Assembly (NCBI RefSeq): GCF_000942395.1
Contig: NZ_LN812103.1
Span: 62,001 to 126,000 of the forward strand
DNA length: 64,000 nt
Reading direction: 5' to 3'
DNA from: Risungbinella massiliensis
GTDB taxonomy: Bacteria > Bacillota > Bacilli > Thermoactinomycetales > Thermoactinomycetaceae
Shown in pieces: positions 60,958 through 64,000 of the stretch. The notes beneath the pieces were generated by a model, which was given only the letters and a program-made list of their open reading frames with translations, had not been told where the DNA came from and ran no database searches. A program made the translations under genes and the position numbers. Position 1 is the first letter of the stretch. The number at the start of each line of letters is the position of its first letter.

Positions 60958-61332
60958 GTGAGTGCAAAGCGCCCTAATAAACTGCACATCAAAAAAGGTG
61001 ATACAGTAATCGTGATGCGCGGTAAAGAGGCTCCTTACTTCGAAAATGGTAAGAAAGTCTTCACCAAAGGTCGTGTCATCAAAGTTCTCCCGAAAGAGAA
61101 CCGTGCGATTGTGGAAGGTGTGAACATGGTGAAAAAACATGCTCGTCCTTCACAAGCGAACCCTCAAGGTGGCATCATTGAAAAAGAGGCGGCAATCCAC
61201 CTCTCTAACTTAATGATCGAAGATCCTAAAACAAAAGAACCAACCAAAGTTGGTTACAAATTTGTTGAAGGAAAAAATGGCGAAAAGAAAAAAGTTCGCT
61301 ACGCAAAAAAATCCGGAGAAATTCTGGAGTAA
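60958..61332 (+). CDS. rplX: 50S ribosomal protein L24
   Basis: 124 aa, longer than the ~103 of B. subtilis. KOW segment [17 protein letters not shown] near the start and [20 protein letters not shown]; then an extra basic tail ([19 protein letters not shown]). Start GTG 60958 after AAAGGAGG. Confidence 0.95.
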   Translation: MSAKRPNKLHIKKGDTVIVMRGKEAPYFENGKKVFTKGRVIKVLPKENRAIVEGVNMVKKHARPSQANPQGGIIEKEAAIHLSNLMIEDPKTKEPTKVGYKFVEGKNGEKKKVRYAKKSGEILE

Positions 61333-61363
61333 TAGTAGGCTGAAATGAAGGGAGGTTCTTCAG

Positions 61364-61906
61364 ATGGCAGCTCTCTTGAAAGAGCATTATCAAAACGAAA
61401 TCGCACCTGCACTTCAAAAGAAGTTCGCATATAAATCTGTGATGCAGGTTCCGAAGGTCGAAAAAGTAATCATCAACATGGGTGTTGGTGAAGCTGTTCA
61501 AAATTCGAAAGCATTGGATAGTGCTGTAGAAGATTTGACACTCATCTCTGGTCAAAAACCAGTTATCACTCGTGCTAAAAAGTCTATCGCTGGTTTCAAA
61601 CTGCGTGAAGGCATGCCAATCGGCGTAAAAGTTACGCTTCGTGGTGAGCGCATGTATCACTTCCTTGAGAAGTTGATCAATATCGCTCTTCCTCGTGTAC
61701 GTGACTTCCGTGGGGTTTCTGCTAAATCTTTTGATGGACGTGGAAACTATACCCTCGGTTTGAAAGAACAATTAATTTTCCCGGAGATTTCTTACGATAA
61801 AGTAGAGAAAGTTCGTGGGATGGATATCGTAGTGGTTACCACTGCAAACACTGATGAAGAAGCTCGTGAACTTCTGACTCAAATGGGTATGCCTTTCCGT
61901 AAATAG
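61364..61906 (+). CDS. rplE: 50S ribosomal protein L5
   Basis: 180 aa. [20 protein letters not shown] and [20 protein letters not shown]; binds 5S rRNA. GGGAGG upstream. Confidence 0.98.
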   Translation: MAALLKEHYQNEIAPALQKKFAYKSVMQVPKVEKVIINMGVGEAVQNSKALDSAVEDLTLISGQKPVITRAKKSIAGFKLREGMPIGVKVTLRGERMYHFLEKLINIALPRVRDFRGVSAKSFDGRGNYTLGLKEQLIFPEISYDKVEKVRGMDIVVVTTANTDEEARELLTQMGMPFRK

Positions 61907-61938
61907 GCACATAAGACGAAAGCAAAGGAGGGAATCAA

Positions 61939-62124
61939 TTGGCCAAGAAATCGATGATCGTGAAGTCTAAGCGTCAACCTAAGTTTGAAGTTCGCGGTTA
62001 TACTCGTTGTGAACGCTGTGGCCGTCCTCATTCGGTCTACCGTAAGTTCCGTCTTTGTCGTATTTGCTTCCGTGAATTGGCCTACAAGGGTCAGATTCCC
62101 GGCGTGAAAAAAGCTAGCTGGTAA
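61939..62124 (+). CDS. rpsN: 30S ribosomal protein S14, zinc type
   Basis: 61 aa with CERC and CRIC (zinc ligands), then [11 protein letters not shown], the short Zn form typical of Bacillota. TTG 61939, AAAGGAGGG upstream. Confidence 0.97.
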   Translation: MAKKSMIVKSKRQPKFEVRGYTRCERCGRPHSVYRKFRLCRICFRELAYKGQIPGVKKASW

Positions 62125-62153
62125 TATGAAAGTGAAGGAAGGAGGGCTCATAT

Positions 62154-62552
62154 ATGGTGATGTCAGATCCAATCGCTGATATGCTGACAAGAATCCGGAA
62201 TGCGAACATGGTGCGCCATGAAGCTTTGGAACTTCCTGCTTCTCGTGTAAAACGCGAAATTGCAGAGATCTTGAAACGTGAAGGTTTCATCCGTGATGCT
62301 GAGTTTATCGAAGATAACAAACAAGGGATCTTGCGTATCTTCTTGAAGTACGGGTCTAATAACGAAAAAGTAATCACTGGCTTGAAACGAATCAGCAAAC
62401 CTGGTCTTCGTGTCTATGCTAAATCTACTGAAATCCCTCGTGTTCTTCGTGGTCTTGGGATCGCGATTCTTAGCACGAACAAAGGTGTTATGACCGATAA
62501 AGAAGCACGCCAGCAGAACGTAGGCGGCGAAGTTCTGGCTTACGTCTGGTAA
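62154..62552 (+). CDS. rpsH: 30S ribosomal protein S8
   Basis: 132 aa. [20 protein letters not shown] at the N-terminus and [20 protein letters not shown] at the end. ATG 62154 is 7 nt after GGAGGG, giving MVMSDP as in B. subtilis. Confidence 0.97.
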   Translation: MVMSDPIADMLTRIRNANMVRHEALELPASRVKREIAEILKREGFIRDAEFIEDNKQGILRIFLKYGSNNEKVITGLKRISKPGLRVYAKSTEIPRVLRGLGIAILSTNKGVMTDKEARQQNVGGEVLAYVW

Positions 62553-62588
62553 TCTCTCTCTCTTATGTCAGGACGGAGGTGAACAAGA

Positions 62589-63125
62589 ATGTCTCGTATT
62601 GGGAAAAAACCAGTAACAATCCCAGCAGGTGTTGACGTTCAAGTAGTTGATGGTCGTGTAACCGTAAAAGGACCAAAAGGAACTCTTACTCGTGACTTCA
62701 ACAAAGATATCAGCATCCAAGTGGAAAATAATGAGCTTACGGTGACCCGCCCTAGCGATCATCGTACGCACCGTGCACTTCACGGTACCACTCGCAGTCT
62801 TGTTGCGAACATGGTAGAAGGTGTAGCTAACGGTTTTACCAAAACACTTGAAATTTCTGGTGTTGGTTACCGTGCGACCAAGAAAGGCTCTAATGTTGTA
62901 CTCAATGTTGGTTACTCTCATCCAGTAGAGATCCAACCACTTGAAGGCGTAGAGCTAGATGTTCCTTCTAACACCCAAATCGTGGTGAAAGGAATCGACA
63001 AACAAAAAGTAGGCGAAATGGCTGCTAACATCCGTTCAGTACGTGAACCTGAACCTTACAAAGGAAAAGGTATTCGTTACAGCGACGAAGTTATTCGCCG
63101 TAAAGAAGGTAAAACCGGTAAATAA
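62589..63125 (+). CDS. rplF: 50S ribosomal protein L6
   Basis: 178 aa. [32 protein letters not shown] and [27 protein letters not shown] upstream. Confidence 0.98.
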   Translation: MSRIGKKPVTIPAGVDVQVVDGRVTVKGPKGTLTRDFNKDISIQVENNELTVTRPSDHRTHRALHGTTRSLVANMVEGVANGFTKTLEISGVGYRATKKGSNVVLNVGYSHPVEIQPLEGVELDVPSNTQIVVKGIDKQKVGEMAANIRSVREPEPYKGKGIRYSDEVIRRKEGKTGK

Positions 63126-63156
63126 TGCCGCGTAGCTAGAAAGGAGTGAATTGGCC

Positions 63157-63522
63157 GTGATCACAAAACAAGATCGTAATAAGAAACGGAAAAAACGCCA
63201 TCTGCGTGTTCGTAAAAAAATCACTGGTACCACTCAGGTTCCACGTTTGAATGTTTTCCGTTCTTCGAAAAATATCTACGCTCAATTGATCGATGATCTA
63301 CAAGGCGTGACGATCGTTTCTGCATCTACTCTTGATCCTGAGGTTGCAGGTGATAAGTCTGGAGCGACTGTTGAAGCTGCTACTGCTGTAGGTCAATTGA
63401 TTGCAAAACGTGCTCTAGAAAAAGGTTTAAAAGAAGTAGTTTTTGATCGTGGTGGATACATCTACCATGGCCGTGTGAAAGCATTAGCTGATGGTGCAAG
63501 GGAAGGAGGTTTGGAGTTTTGA
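63157..63522 (+). CDS. rplR: 50S ribosomal protein L18
   Basis: 121 aa. [39 protein letters not shown] and [20 protein letters not shown]; binds 5S rRNA. GTG 63157 chosen to match B. subtilis MITK...; it is 10 nt after AAGGAG. TTG 63151 is the alternative. Confidence 0.95.
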   Translation: MITKQDRNKKRKKRHLRVRKKITGTTQVPRLNVFRSSKNIYAQLIDDLQGVTIVSASTLDPEVAGDKSGATVEAATAVGQLIAKRALEKGLKEVVFDRGGYIYHGRVKALADGAREGGLEF

Positions 63523-64000
63523 GCAGACAAGAAAAGCCTCGTAAACGTGATGCACAGCAATCCGAGTTTACAGAGAAAGTGGTTAATATTAACCGCGTAG
63601 CGAAAGTTGTAAAAGGTGGACGCCGTTTCAGCTTCAGCGCTCTGGTAGTAGTCGGAGATGGCAAAGGACGTGTAGGTGCTGGTATTGGGAAAGCAGCTGA
63701 GGTTCCAGAAGCAATCCGCAAAGGAATCGAAGATGCTAAGAAAAACCTAATCACTGTACCACTGCAAGGAAACACCATTCCACACGATATCATTGGTCGC
63801 TTCGGTGCTGGTTCCGTTCTATTGAAGCCAGCTTCCAAAGGTACTGGGGTAATTGCGGGTGGAGCGGTACGTGATGTACTAACCGTTGCAGGAGTAGGAG
63901 ATATTCTTACGAAATCTACTGGCTCCAACAACCCAATTAACATGGTACGTGCAACACTAGCTGGACTAACAAGTCTGAAACGTCCAGAAGATGTCGCAAA
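63519..64000 (+). CDS. rpsE: 30S ribosomal protein S5, 5' part
   Basis: First 160 codons; the end is beyond the window. [35 protein letters not shown] and [20 protein letters not shown] are S5 features (decoding accuracy and mRNA unwinding). TTG 63519 overlaps the rplR stop (TTGA); GGAAGGAGG lies 9 nt upstream. Confidence 0.96.
   Translation, partial: MSRQEKPRKRDAQQSEFTEKVVNINRVAKVVKGGRRFSFSALVVVGDGKGRVGAGIGKAAEVPEAIRKGIEDAKKNLITVPLQGNTIPHDIIGRFGAGSVLLKPASKGTGVIAGGAVRDVLTVAGVGDILTKSTGSNNPINMVRATLAGLTSLKRPEDVA

Overview
This 64 kb window comes from the chromosome of a low-to-mid GC Gram-positive bacterium of the Bacillota, class Bacilli. The evidence is the Bacillus subtilis-like backbone order: cysK, folP-folB-folK-dusB-lysS, ctsR-mcsA-mcsB-clpC, radA-disA, yacL, ispD-ispF, gltX, T-box-cysE-cysS-mrnC-rlmB-yacP, sigH, rpmG-secE-nusG, the rplKAJL cluster, rpoBC, the str operon and the S10-spc operon. 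CtsR, McsA/McsB, SigH, DisA, a CarD-family regulator and a zinc-type S14 all fit. A spore-forming Bacillales lineage such as Thermoactinomycetaceae is a reasonable guess, but it is an inference.

Layout. 1-5.0 kb: 3' end of cysK, then the folate genes, dusB and lysS; the pabBAC genes that often precede folP are absent. 5.1-15.6 kb: an accessory block at the lysS-ctsR junction, where B. subtilis carries an rRNA operon. It holds an orphan helical protein, a decayed ORF, a GrpE-like protein, a lidless Hsp70, a J-like/TPR/membrane protein, an orphan coiled-coil protein, a divergent UMF1/Atg22-type transporter, a membrane pseudokinase-TPR protein and a 56-residue membrane peptide, closed by tRNA-Ala. 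15.7-29.3 kb: mgtC-like gene, the CtsR regulon operon with a textbook CtsR operator, radA, disA, pssA, carD, yacL, ispD, ispF and gltX. 29.3-34.2 kb: a cysteine T-box riboswitch driving cysE-cysS-mrnC-rlmB-yacP, then sigH with its own promoter.

34.3-50.9 kb: transcription and translation core (rpmG, secE, nusG, rplK, rplA, rplJ, rplL, rsmC-like, rpoB, rpoC, rpsL, rpsG, fusA, tuf), with structured leaders and attenuator-like hairpins before rplK, rplJ, rpoB, rpoC and rpsL. The L7Ae-family gene (ybxF) usually found between rpoC and rpsL is missing. 50.9-55.4 kb: an ECF vitamin transporter operon (S component, fused double ATPase, T component) inserted between tuf and rpsJ, flanked by long noncoding stretches. 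55.4-64.0 kb: rpsJ to rpsE, in standard order, truncated by the window end.

The most interesting part is the 6.6-15.4 kb island. All three parts of an Hsp70 cycle (nucleotide exchange factor, ATPase, J-like cochaperone) are present in divergent form: the Hsp70 has no C-terminal lid and has Lys at the site of the usual catalytic Thr199, and the J-like protein has no HPD and is tied to TPRs and four membrane segments. With the membrane pseudokinase-TPR protein, this suggests a membrane-associated, specialised Hsp70 machine, separate from the housekeeping DnaK system.
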